Shown piece after piece: positions 22,121 to 32,271 of a stretch of 64,000 nt of DNA. The stretch's first letter is position 1. Every line of letters starts with the position of its first letter. The notes under the pieces are model-generated. The model was not told where the DNA came from and did not search any database. It saw only the letters and a program-made list of their open reading frames with translations. The translations under genes and the position numbers were made by a program. This DNA is from Alnus glutinosa (Eukaryota > Streptophyta > Magnoliopsida > Fagales > Betulaceae): assembly GCF_958979055.1 (NCBI RefSeq), contig NC_084887.1, positions 37,922,620-37,986,619 on the forward strand, written 5' to 3'.

Positions 22121-22474
22121 TGATAGAAATTAAGAAGAGTAGAAAACGGAGAAGGGAAGAGGATGAAGATAGGAACACAGGTAAGCCAAGGACTACAGCT
22201 TTACTGATTTCCTTACATCTTTTGGTTACAAGTTACATCAATATATAGACTTAAGAAAGGGTAAAAACTTGAGTATAATGAGAGAAACTAAAGGGTGATT
22301 ACTGATTGGAGGTAAGGGTTGAAGATTGTGGGTATGGTGCCTGATGAGAGGAGTGGCCAGGAATGGCCTGTATGGGACTACATGTCTTCTGATTTGCTGA
22401 TGTGTTGCTGCCATGGGTGACTTGCTGCTCTCGCTAAACTTTGATGTTTTCCTGCAGAGGTTTATCCTCTAACA
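22108..22474 (-). mobile_element. Antisense LTR with tRNA-Met primer site
   Basis: Read on the minus strand, an LTR runs from TGTTAGAGGATAAACCTCTG (22474) to ATTTCTATCA (22121), with TG...CA ends, 354 bp long. The next bases, TGGTATCAGAGCC (22120-22108), are a perfect initiator-methionine tRNA primer-binding site. This is the 5' LTR of a truncated retrotransposon, probably Copia-type from the TGTTAGAG start. Confidence 0.75.
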
Positions 22475-22669
22475 TTTATAATACAGAATACTCCTATTTA
22501 TAAGAAAATTGAGATAGGTAAGGATAGTAATCAAATTTGATTGATTTGATTACCATCAAATCTAATTACAATCAACCTTATAAAGGAAAGTACCGTACAA
22601 TATCAATATAAAATGTACAATATCAATATAATATATTTCTTATATTAATAGGGAATATATTCTCTAACA
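22475..22669 (-). mobile_element. Fragment of a second antisense LTR
   Basis: On the minus strand this starts TGTTAGAGAATATATTCCC at 22669 and carries a TATA-like CTTATAAATAGGAGTATTC. It stops where the LTR at 22474 begins, as if that one had inserted into it. It directly abuts the 3' end of pseudogene 3. Confidence 0.5.
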
Positions 22670-22724
22670 AGAAGGACATTAGAGAGACCAATTATACAAG
22701 TTTGATAAGGATGCAATATTAATA

Positions 22725-24066
22725 CTATTCTACGCTGTAAATAGTTTGTACGAAAGTGAGGATGAGTATGATAACAGCACCCAACGTTGAAAGAATAACC
22801 CATGGAGTGCTGAAATAATTGCGCACAAGCATCGCACGCCATTTGGGCCAACTGTTTTGGTAGTATCCATTCACTTCTAAACCAAGATTTTCATAATGGT
22901 ACTTAACCACGTAAGTATCATGGTAAACTTGTTGAAGAACTTGGTCGCGTCCTCAGGATTCAACGAGTTATGCACGATCTTTCTCTCGCAGAGCTTCTCC
23001 ATGTCGTCGGGAGTATTGATGAGGTTGTCTAGGAATATGGCATAGGAAGTGATCCTAGCTTCACATTTGGGCTGACATTGTTCATAGCTGATGAGATTTC
23101 GAAAAGCGGTTTCTGTTGTCTGATGAATCCGTATCGGAGGGATTTCCAGGAAACCATCTGTAAATTTTATATCTAAGATGCATTTATCAGACGGTCCCTT
23201 TTTAATTTGATTCCAGCCTCTACGAGACTCGTAGCAGAAGGCACGAGTTTCAAATCTAACCCGCCTTCTTCCTGATCTTGTTCTGTATTTGTTGAAACCA
23301 ACCATTTTGGCATTAGTTTCCATTCTAACCCACTTTCTTCCTCTCCTCTAGATGTTGAAATCAACCATTTTCTCAGCAAGTCTGGAATATGCTTCACGTC
23401 TCGAACAGAGTCATTTGGAGAAGGCATTTTGGATGAAAACATGTCAGTAAAAAATGAAGTGGCAAGTTCAATCAGGGTCATTTGGTGTCCAGGATCCCTG
23501 GTCTTGTGGAACAAAAGCTCCAATACCATCCAAGGTACTTGGTTTTCAAGCAATATCAAGTCATGCTGTAGAAATTGGAGCATACAAGGCTTGGTGAAAA
23601 CAGGGTCATCTATTTTATATCTGTCTTTAATATCGCGGTAGGCATCCCTGTAGAACAACTCAAGAATAAAGCAGCCATCAATTACCAAAATTTCTGTAAA
23701 TTCATATGGCGTGTAAGGAATTTGATCAGCATAACACTCACTGGCCTCATTCTCCACAGCCTGGATAGAATTGATGAGCTCTCTCAACTTCATGGACGGA
23801 ATCGGTGATCGATCAATAAGATCTTGTAAATATTTGGCTTTAATCTTTTCCATGGCTTTCAAGTTTTGACGGCCATGATGGAGAGGTCCAATAGAAAATG
23901 CATCAGAGATATAAGCTTGTTTGTTATGCCTAGAGAGAATAGTGGGGGTTTTGAAGATGCAACACTTAGGGGACATGAACAAACAGTGTGGCATCTTACG
24001 TTCTATTGAGGACGCCAAGGCTTCGACATCAATTGTAACACCTCTACATCCTCTGTTCAGAGTCAT
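22725..24066 (-). pseudogene. DUF247 family pseudogene 3
   Basis: This is the only minus-strand DUF247 copy. The family start is placed at 24066 (MTLNRGCRGV...), aligned with the MAVN start of the others; an upstream ATG at 24150 adds 28 residues absent from the family. Motifs run CCIFKTPTILSRHN, YISDAFSIGPLHHG, VIDGCFILELF, HDLILLENQVPWMVLELLF, SATSLVEAGIKLKR, then break. A 1-bp deletion near 23196 shifts into the frame reading GPSDKCILDIKFTDGFLEIP to FFNK. A second 1-bp deletion near 22934 (AAGTTTACC for AAGCTTTACC) shifts into the frame ending NYFSTPWVILSTLGAVIILI and VQTIYSVE. The invariant Trp of NWLNPEDA is Ser (HNSLNPEDA). The linker holds its own roughly 67-bp tandem duplication (23241-23373). 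No premature stop occurs within the correct frame segments, so loss looks recent. Confidence 0.92.
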
Positions 24067-24310
24067 ATTTCTTCTCTTTTTGCTTCCTAAAATCGTTTCT
24101 TCAAGAATGACCCACAAAACAAAACATATTAATATCTTAATTAGACACAATTCACTTCAAAAACAATAACGAAAAAAAATCATATGTTTAAAAAAATCAT
24201 ATATTAATATCTTATGCATAAGAATATTTTCCTCGACTGATGTGATCATGACATGCAGTGGCCTTTGTTAAAAAAAAAAATCAATAGCTAATGAGTATTA
24301 CCGCATCAAT
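24067..24310 (-). other. Short upstream region of pseudogene 3
   Basis: No conserved DUF247 leader block is recognised directly upstream of pseudogene 3 on the minus strand, because a hAT element begins 245 bp away. Its original promoter may be displaced. Confidence 0.35.
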
Positions 24311-25305
24311 CCAGTGCCGGCTAGAGCCTTAAGCCAAATTAGGCGGCCGCCTAAGGCCCCTAATTAAAAACAAATATATATTTCTAACAAAAAAAAAAAG
24401 GCTTTAATTACCATCAATTCACTTTAATAAAGCCCTAAATTATGGTAAAATAAAATTAAGAAAGTCATTAAAATTAAAAAAATGCTAAGAAGATATGAAA
24501 AGTTTTAAAAGTCATGAATGCCTTAATTACCAAAATTGAAGGCCTTAAGTTAAGTCCAACCTTCAAAGACAAAATAGAATGAAAAAAAGAGAAAGAAAAA
24601 AAAAAAAAGAAATAAATGCTAAGAAGCTAGATATGGAAAGTCTCAAAAGTCATAAAGGCTTTAATTATCAAAATTGAAAGCCTTAAATTAAGTTTAACGT
24701 TCAAAGACAAAATACAATAATAATAAAAAAGGCGCTAAAAAGATGGAATGACTCTAAGTTTCCATTTCAAATCCTACTCTTTATAAGTTTCCATTTTTTA
24801 TCTCAAGTTCCATATTCAAGTCTTATTCGAATTTGAATTTCTATCTTTTTCTCCATTTTCATTATTTTTTCCAAATAACTTACTATTCAATTCCTTAAAA
24901 TCATTCCAGAAATTTTTATTTTCAGAATTAAAAGTTTTAACAAAAATTTTACAAATAGAAGAAAGTGCTCCAATTGACACATTAAAGTATATAGAAAGAC
25001 TTAATTCTTTTCCTAATGCGAGTATCGCTTATAAAATTTTATTGACAATACCTATTACAGTTGCTTCTGTAGAAAAAAGTTTTTCAAAATTAAAATTAAA
25101 AAAACCCTACCTAAGATTAACAATGTCACAAGAAAGATTAAATGGATTAGCCATATTATCAATTGAAAAAGAAATGTTAAAAAAAATTGAATGTAAAAAC
25201 TTAATAAGTAATTTTACATCCCAAAAAGCGAGAAGAATTAATTTTAAATAAAATGCATCACTTAAACTTCTCGCCTAAGATTCCAAAATATATAGAGCTG
25301 GTCAT
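24311..25305 (+). mobile_element. hAT transposon remnant
   Basis: The segment begins CCAGTGCCGGCTAGAGCC and encodes a hAT transposase C-terminus at its right part. Its right end, AGAGCTGGTCAT, is weakly complementary to the left end. Imperfect 8-bp flanks, GCATCAAT (24303-24310) and GCGTCAAC (25306-25313), agree at 6 of 8 positions and fit an old hAT target duplication. The internal part has lost most of the transposase. Confidence 0.6.
24907..25251 (+). pseudogene. hAT transposase C-terminal fragment
   Basis: The frame ending at 25251 reads FSELKVLTKILQIEESAP..., then TIPITVASVEKSFSKLKL, RLTMSQERLNGLAILSIEKE and ending KARRINFK. This is the C-terminal dimerisation region of hAT-family transposases of the TTF/ZMYM1-like type, recognised from the ASxEKSFSKLKL and RLxxLxILSIE motifs. 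The N-terminal BED/TTF finger and the catalytic region are missing, there is no plausible start, and the gene is a dead fragment. Confidence 0.8.
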
Positions 25306-27161
25306 GCGTCAACCTAGTGGGATAGAAGTGAGTTAAAAATGTGTTTTTTTAGCATTTTTTAAAATAAAATCATAAGAATATTTTTCTGGATTACATCGAA
25401 GATGATAAAAGAAAATTAGTCTATGTAGCAACAGTGACGAGCATGCAGAAAACCTCTATAGCCATGAAAAATAGATCATAAGTAGATAAACCTCTAACCT
25501 TTCTTCCCAGTAAAACAGCAGCTTTAGTCAACTAAAGGGACACAGTAATTCTGGTTTGGTGCTCCTTTTGTTGGACAACGGACACTATATGATCAATTAG
25601 GATTCTCCAAGCACCTATATACATGCAATTGGATGAATATATTGCTTTGGGTCTGCTGGAATATATATAGATATTCTTGGCGGGAATCCAATTAAGTATT
25701 ACTCAAAGTTGACTGGCAGTTTTGTGCCGGTAGGTACCTTTCAAATCTGGGTCAACCAATTTTCTTTCAATTTTTGCTAAAAAAAAAATTGTTGTCTAAA
25801 GCTTGGATTTCTTGAGTATAACTATACATTATCTGAAAAATATTCTTAAATTTCTTTGATGGGTGATCTTTTCTTGCATGATCTTTCCTTTGTGCTGCAT
25901 CAAGATACAGTAAAAGTTGTTATTATAATCGATATATTTAAACTTTTTAAATTTACATATATCTCTTGATCACATAAAAATCAAATAAATAAACCATAAA
26001 AGAAAAAGGAAAAAAAAAATAATGGTGGGCCTTGGCCAGGCCCATAAAACATTCATACATTTTCAGTTGTCGTTGTACATACATATTACAACCTCGATTT
26101 TGGCAAAGGCCCATTTAATTAAACCTTGACAGCCACCATTGAAGCAATAGCCACTACACGTCCAGTGGGAGGATTGGTCCATAATGATCGAGTGGAGCTC
26201 TGGTTAATTAGTTCCACGTATCACAAATTCATAAGCCAAATAAATGTATTGGGGTCCAAGCGGGATAAAGGTTTGTTTGTCGCATGATAGTTGGCACTAG
26301 CAACCTGGTCACATGCACATAGTGGCTCGATTGTCAAACAATAATAAAATCCAGTGGACCCCGAGCCAGGGACGGAGCCAGCCATTAATGTTAAGGGGAT
26401 GGACCATATTTTTCTTCTTCTTCTTCTTCTTTTTTTTTTTTTTTTTTTTTTTTATTTTATTTTTTATTTTTAAATAAGGGGATCAAAGTATAAATGAAAA
26501 ACATATTATATTTAACTATTAAATTAATATATAAAGATTTAAATTTTATATATTTGTTCTCATAAGCTGAGGCTTTAGGTTTCTACTCACTTAACTTACA
26601 ATGAAGAATAAATCAAAACTCAAATACTTTTTAAGTTAGAAACCACTTAGATGTGTTGTTCTTGTTAAATCACACATTTATTTAATATTTTACACTCACT
26701 TTATGTAAAATATTTAATCAAAATGAGAATTTTAGAGCGATGGTTTGAATTTATGATATATGCTCTAATTTCATATTAAATTATTGTTTATTCAAAAAGC
26801 TTAAACCAAAATAATAATAATAATAATTATTTAATTAATGTTTGAACAGTTTTAACAATGATAGAATATGCGTACCCAAATACTTGTTTGGCAAATGAAA
26901 GTCAAAATACTAAAATCATTTCTCACATGCCTACTTGATTGGGAAAATAAAGACACATGAAGTCTGGATGAAGATGTATATAATTCACTATGATGCAAAC
27001 TTCTCTCTATTTCCTTTTTTTTTTTTTTTTTTTTAAGAAGCCTTTTCAGTCTGCGCTGCATCATTTAACTGTCTCTTTTTAAGCCTTTTTTTAACTTTAA
27101 AAAATAAACTGTATTTTTCAAATTTCAAAAACGATATGTTTTGAGCTTTATTAAAACTGTG
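25306..27161. other. Non-coding region with leader relics
   Basis: No gene is seen. The block 25785-25885 (TTGTTGTCTAAAGCTTGGAT, CTTTGATGGGTG, TTTTCTTGCATGATC) is a decayed DUF247 leader, in which the acceptor CAG|GATC has become CATGATC. The segment 26270-26330 (GTTTGTCGCATGATAGTTGG, CCTGGTCACAT) recurs near 54295-54350. CCAGGGACGGAGCCAGCC at about 26364 resembles the ends of common plant transposons. The rest is AT-rich with poly-T tracts (26420-26455, 27015-27035). Confidence 0.45.
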
Positions 27162-28617
27162 TGTAACACCCCGGTCCCATATTGGGAAGAGATAAATAGC
27201 TCACATAGAGTAAGTAGTTTATAAAGATACTCATGAGTACTAAGTCCCACATTGCCTAGTTACTAGGTGAAACTGAGCTTTATAATAGATTATAGGAAAG
27301 CTCCAAATTGACTAGTCTTTTTGAGGTGATAGTGTAAATCTGACTAGCACTTTTCCCTGGGTCGTTACAAATGGTATTAGAGCCACCTAGTAACGCCAGG
27401 TCATGTGGTACTGAAGCACTACATGATGTGGCCCTGGCGGGGACGTCAGGGGTTTAAGGGGAGAATTTGTAACACCCCGATCCCATATTGGGAAGAGATA
27501 AATAATTCACATAGAGTGAGTGGTTTATAGAGATATTCATGAGTGGTAAGTCCCACATTGCCTACTTACTAGGTGAAACTGGGTTTTATAATGAATTCTA
27601 AGAAATCTCCAAATTGACTAGTCCTTTTAGAGTGATAACGTAGATCTGGCTAGCTCTTTTTCTTAGGTCATTACAAATAATATCAGAGCCATCTAGTAAC
27701 GCCAGGTTATGTGATACTGAAGCACTGCACAAGTCCCGCATTGCCTACTTACTAGGTGAAACTGGGTTTTATAATGAATTCTAGGAAATCTTCAAATTGA
27801 CTAGTCCTTTTAGGGTGATAACGTAGATCTGGCTAGCTCTTTTTCTTAGGTTATTACAAATAATATCAGAGCCACCTAGTAACGCCAGGTTATGTGGTAC
27901 TGAAGCACTGCATGATGTGGCCCTGACAAAGACGTTAGGGGTTTAAGGGGTGAAGTTTGTAACACCCTGGTCTCATATTGGAAAGAGATAAATAACTCAC
28001 ATAGAGTGAGTGATTTATAAAGATACTCATGGGTGCTAAGTCCTACATTGCCTAGTTACTAAGTGAAACTGGGCTTTATAATGAATTTTAGGAAAGTTCC
28101 AAATTAACTAGTCATTTTGAGGTAATAGCGTATATCTAGCTAACGCTTTTCCCTGGGTCGTTACAAAGATATTCATGGGTGTTAAGTTCCACATTGCCTA
28201 GTTATTAGGTGAAACTAGGCTTTATAATGGATTCTTGAAAAGCTCTAAATTGACTAGTCCTTTTGGGGTGATAGAATAGATCTGACTAGCGCTTTTTCCT
28301 AAGTCGTTACAAATGGTATCAGAACCATTTAATAATGTCAGGTCATTTAGTACTGAAGCACTGCATGACGTGGCCCTGACGGGGACGTCAGAGGTTTAAG
28401 GGGGGGAGTTTGTAACACTCCGATCTCATATTGTGAAAAGATAAATAACTCACATAAGGTTGTGGTTTATAACAGATAGATGAGTGCTAAGTCTCACATT
28501 GCCTAGTTACTAGGTAAAACTGGGCTTTATAAGTGATTTTAGGGAAATCTCCAAATTAACTGGTCTTTTTGAGGTGATAGTGTAGATGTGGCTAACGCTT
28601 TTTCCTGAGTTTTGACA
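27162..28617 (+). mobile_element. Tandem array of a miniature LTR retrotransposon (TRIM)
   Basis: Six LTR copies alternate with short internal regions. Complete LTRs (about 208 bp, TGTAACACCCCGGTCCC to GGTCGTTACA) lie at 27162-27369, 27468-27675, 27958-28165 and 28411-28617. Partial ones lie at 27731-27858 and 28166-28311. The 98-99 bp internal regions begin ATGGTATTAGAGCC or ATGGTATCAGAACC, a tRNA-Met primer site, and end in a purine tract GTTTAAGGGG before the next TGTAACAC. No protein is encoded. Shared LTRs in tandem indicate repeated unequal or intra-element recombination. A decayed relative is at 57773-57970. Confidence 0.9.
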
Positions 28618-29079
28618 AAAAATTAAAATAGTCATCTTCTTCATTTTTCTACCTTTCTTTTGACTTACTCCTTAACCCTAAACACATAGACAAAAACTGA
28701 CAACTAGAAGTGGAAAAAAAATCGACAGAGAGAAAAAATTTTGGAAGGTGATGGGGATAGGGCAAAAATAAATTTGGGTAGGGACCAGCTGGGCTTCAAA
28801 TAATATTTAATGTTTTAAAAACAGAAATTCAAAGGAGTGGGGGGGGGGGGGGGGGGGGGGGGGGTCATTGCCTGAGCAGTAGGTCCAGAAAAAAAGGATT
28901 TTATTTATGTCTTAATCTTCTTCTTTTTTTCTTTTTTCTTTTCTTTTTTTTTTTTTTTTGTGGATGGAGGTCTTTTTCAATCTCATAATTCATGATGGTT
29001 GATTGTTTGCTACTAGATGTAAATTCCATTAGATAATATAAAGCCTCATTATATATAGATATACGTAGATCTGGTTACA
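28618..29079. other. Non-coding spacer with poly-G tract
   Basis: No gene is seen. An uninterrupted run of about 26 G lies at 28839-28864, and CT/T-rich sequence at 28916-28960. The phrase GATGGTTGATTGTTTGCTAC near 28994 recurs at 53193. Confidence 0.6.
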
Positions 29080-30290
29080 TACCAACAAATCGATACAAAT
29101 GGCCCTTATATGTTAACTTTATACCGTAAAATCTAAAAAGAGTTAAAAGGAAATTCTCATTGCTGTCCAATGTGTTTCAGATTATAAGATTAAAAAAAAA
29201 AAAAAAATTTGCATGTTAGGCCAACGTCAATGGATTGAAATTCTCTACAATTGGAAATCTTTTGCATTTGTTTGCGTGCAAATGAGTAGGGGTGTAAACG
29301 AGTTAAGCTACTTTAGAGTTTACTCGTGCTCGAATCGATTATTAAATGAGTTACTTGTGAACACAAAATCAAACTCGATTATTAAACAATGCAAAATCGT
29401 ATAAACTCAGCTCGACTCGATTAAAACTCGTGAACCCGCTCGTATAAGGATCGACTCGTGTGTATATATATATAATTTATTTTTATAATATAGTATATTA
29501 ATAAACAATATACTATATGTAAACATAAATTAAATAATAAATAAAAATTGCCAGTAAATATTAATTGGTTATACTTGTTTGGTTATATAAATATGTATAT
29601 AAAAATAATAAAAGTGAACAATATCAATACTGAATTGTTAATTACTTAATCATATGATTCATATTATATTATTCATGTAATATAATAGGACTATATAATC
29701 ATATAATAATATAATATTGTGGTATATGAGATGTAATCACTGATCCACTATATCGAAGTTATAACTTATAAATATTATTATTCGATACTTATGAATCATT
29801 ACATTACCGTCATCACGTAATCAAAGATCTAAGATCATATGAATTGTTAGATTGTATGGATCATTTGATTATGCATTCATACGATAATACTTATATTATA
29901 TGATCATAAATGTGGTTTAATTATTTTTTATTGCATGCTAAAATAAATAATTTGAATTGTATGATATGGGCCGAGCTCGAGACGAGTACTTGAGCTCGGG
30001 ATCGACCAAAATGACTAAGTTCGAGCTCGAGCTTGGTCAATAAATTTTTTTAAGCGAGCCAAACTCACACATAAATTTTAGGCTCGTGTCAAACTCGAGC
30101 TTCATTGTTACAAAAACGAGCTCGAGCTTGCAATCCATGCATGAAAATTGTTAGAGATTCTAAATCTTACTTCATTTACTTTTTGGATTGGACAATTTAT
30201 TGGGTTTTCATTCTAAATCGCAAAAGAATAAAGTTTTACGGGATTTGCCTTTTTGCATTGGGCTTTTAGCATTATAATATTTTTTCTTTT
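29080..30290 (+). promoter_or_regulatory. Orphan DUF247 promoter, type B (copy b), interrupted
   Basis: The parts 29088-29286 and 30128-30275 match 19690-20130 and the region before pseudogene 7. A hAT-type element (29287 to about 30129) interrupts the block. The TATA segment present in the other copies is lost: the sequence diverges after GCATTGGGCTTTTAGCATT. Only a C-terminal DUF247 relic follows, at 30433. Promoter function is not expected. Confidence 0.5.
29287..30129. mobile_element. Truncated hAT-type element (relative of 60342-61832)
   Basis: The left end TAGGGGTGTAAACGAG matches the terminus of the element at 60342. Subterminal blocks (ATTATTAAATGAGTTAC, CGTATAAGGATCGACTCG, GAGCTCGAGCTTG) and a very AT-rich core are also shared. 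No CACCCCTA end is present, so the right terminus has been lost together with some flanking host sequence. Confidence 0.75.
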
Positions 30291-30432
30291 GTTTTTGAAC
30301 ATAGTGCTTTCTTCTTTAGAGAAATAATCCCCAAAGGAGTTACACAACCAGAGAAATAATATAAGAACAAGAGCATCAAATACAACTTCAATGCCCAATG
30401 GCAAGAAAACAGAGCCCAAAGACATAGCTGTG

Positions 30433-30578
30433 AACTTATTCGAATTGCTACTACTTCACGAACCTTTGCAAGCAAGTAAATAGATTTTGCCAACGCAGGT
30501 GGCCTAGATGGCGTACAGTACTTGTGCACATTTATTGCAACACTCTATATATGGGCTGTTCTTTCCACTGGCCGCAGT
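30433..30578 (+). pseudogene. DUF247 C-terminal relic
   Basis: The sequence CTTTGCAAGCAAGTAAATAG, then TTTTGCCAACGCAGGTGGCC and TAGATGGCGTACAGTACTTG, aligns with the last part of gene 6, encoding CRQVNSFCQRRWPRWRGALV. It continues through a degraded NYFNTPWAILSTLAA region to CTGGCCGCAGT. No upstream coding part remains. Its right end is the first base of a CACTA terminus, so transposon activity or a linked deletion removed the final codons. Confidence 0.85.
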
Positions 30579-30780
30579 CACTACAAAAAAAAGGCATTTT
30601 GAGCCGTTTCTATTAAAGCCGTTTTAATAAAATGGCTCTAATTTGAGCCATTTTTAACAAAAATTGCTCCATTTAGAGTTGTTTTAAAAAAAACAGCTCT
30701 AATTAGAGCCGTTTTAGTTAAAAAGGCTCTAATTAGAGCTGTTTTTATAAAATCGGCTCTATTTGATTTAGAGCCGCTTT
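30579..30780 (+). mobile_element. CACTA terminus fragment
   Basis: The fragment begins CACTACAAAAAAAAGGC and then repeats AGAGCCGTTTT/AAAACGGCTCT-type motifs in both orientations, as in subterminal regions of CACTA elements. It belongs to a different subfamily from 17721-19076, whose repeat is GACGGTTT. The other terminus is missing, and at 30781 the sequence becomes a DUF247 leader block. Confidence 0.75.
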
Positions 30781-31184
30781 TTCTCTAAGCTCGTCACTGT
30801 TGCTACTAAATCTAATTTCTATTATCATCTTCAATATTAATGTGCATGAGCTCACTCATTTGTGATTTGCAAAGAAACCCTATGGAGTTTTTAAAAAATT
30901 ATTCTTTAAATTATGAAAAAAAAAATTTTGGTAAAGTAGAACTAATAACTTTTGGTTAAATAAGTGGGACTTGTGACTCTCGCTTTTTAAGGAGCAAGCA
31001 CATTTTAAAGGTTGTGGTCGCAAATTGTATTTAAATAAATAAAATAATTCTGGATCCAATGTTAAGGATTAAGGATTTTTAATTTAATTGCAAAGGCAAA
31101 TAGTTGATCAATGATTCTGATTAGGCTTTTAATTTTCAAGAATGATTCTATAAGTATTAGAAAGGTTCAAGAAAAAAAATTATG
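30781..31184 (+). other. Relic of the DUF247 leader
   Basis: TTTTTCTCTAAGCTCGTCAC and ACTCATTTGTGATTTGC match the first-intron part of the conserved leader, up to CCCTATGGAGTTTT at about 30894. The remainder is AT-rich with no feature. It shows that another complete DUF247 unit once lay here. Confidence 0.6.
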
Positions 31185-31296
31185 AGGCCAATAAAAGTTC
31201 TTTTTTTCAGGTATGGCCATAAAAAGTTTTGAATGGTCCTATTTGAAGCTAAAGAATAATTTTTATTTTTATTTTATGGTCGACTGATTTTTAAAA

Positions 31297-31495
31297 TAGT
31301 AATGTTACACACACTTTCACTTATCCGCACTTATTTCTTTACACTCATTTCTCCACACTCTTGTGTGACTTTTAAAACTACAATTGGATTAAAATCTAAT
31401 AAAGATTCATATCAAAATTAATGATAATTTTAAGAGTCACATAATGGTATAGAGAAATGAGTGTGAAGAAGTGGAAGTGTGTGTAGCATTACTCA
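31297..31495. mobile_element. MITE with AGTAATG ends
   Basis: AGTAATGTTACACACACTTT on the left pairs with AAGTGTGTGTAGCATTACT on the right, and the centre contains complementary CACTCATTTCTC/GAGAAATGAGTG blocks. Flanks ATTTTTAAAA and ATTCTAAAAA suggest an imperfect 9-10 bp target duplication, as in Mutator-like MITEs. The corresponding site in copy A (9540) is empty. Confidence 0.75.
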
Positions 31496-32271
31496 TTCTA
31501 AAAAAAGATAGTTGAGTAAAGACCAAAATGACATTGGAATTTAGTAAAGGAAAGATGGCATCTTAGTGAACATGTTAGCATCCTTAGTGAGCTCTCTATT
31601 TCAAAATTTTCACCAAAATTTGGTGAAAAACTAAAAAAAGTTCACTTCAACAAAATCTCTATAATTTCTCTATTTTGTTGTCTCATATCAGAATTTTACT
31701 CCAAATTTAGTTCACAAATTTCACGAGCTATTGAATATTTTATTATTTTTCTCTCATTTCAATTCACTTCACTTTTTCACTTTTTTCTCTCAACATTTGT
31801 TAGGAGTGATTGCTTAAAACGAATAAAAAATTAATATTTAGTTGAAATAGAGAAATATTTGAAGAGTTTAGTATATGGAGTTTATTAAAAGTGATAAATA
31901 AAATAACAAGTAAATTATTTAGCTAAAATTTATAGAAAATTTGAATATCTTACTAAGAATATTCTAAAGATATTTTCTATGAGAATCTGCCAATCTGGCC
32001 ATCAAAGAAAAAGAAAAAAAAAAAAGAAGAGGTAGATTTTTAGCAATGATTAGTATCTGACGTTGGCCATCTAACGTAAGCCTAGAAACTATTGACAGCA
32101 AATTATTCACATGCGGTTTTAGAATAGGATTCGGTGTAAGCTCATGATGGGTAGAAGTCTTCTATAAATAGGGATTCAGATCCTCTGCAACAATCTAAGC
32201 CGTTCGTTCTAGTAAACTACTTCCCATTGACTTCATAGCAGCAGAATAAAGCTGATAAAGCTGATGCTTTT

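Noticed and set aside
24067..24150. N-terminal extension of pseudogene 3 with a hydrophobic stretch (signal-like)
   Set aside because: The 28 extra residues before MTLNRG have no counterpart in the family, so the upstream ATG is probably not used. The gene is broken anyway.
27162..28617. Reading the TRIM array as a CRISPR-like or regulatory repeat array
   Set aside because: Units have LTR ends, tRNA-Met primer sites and purine tracts, which explain the structure fully; repeats are too long for a CRISPR array and the DNA is eukaryotic.
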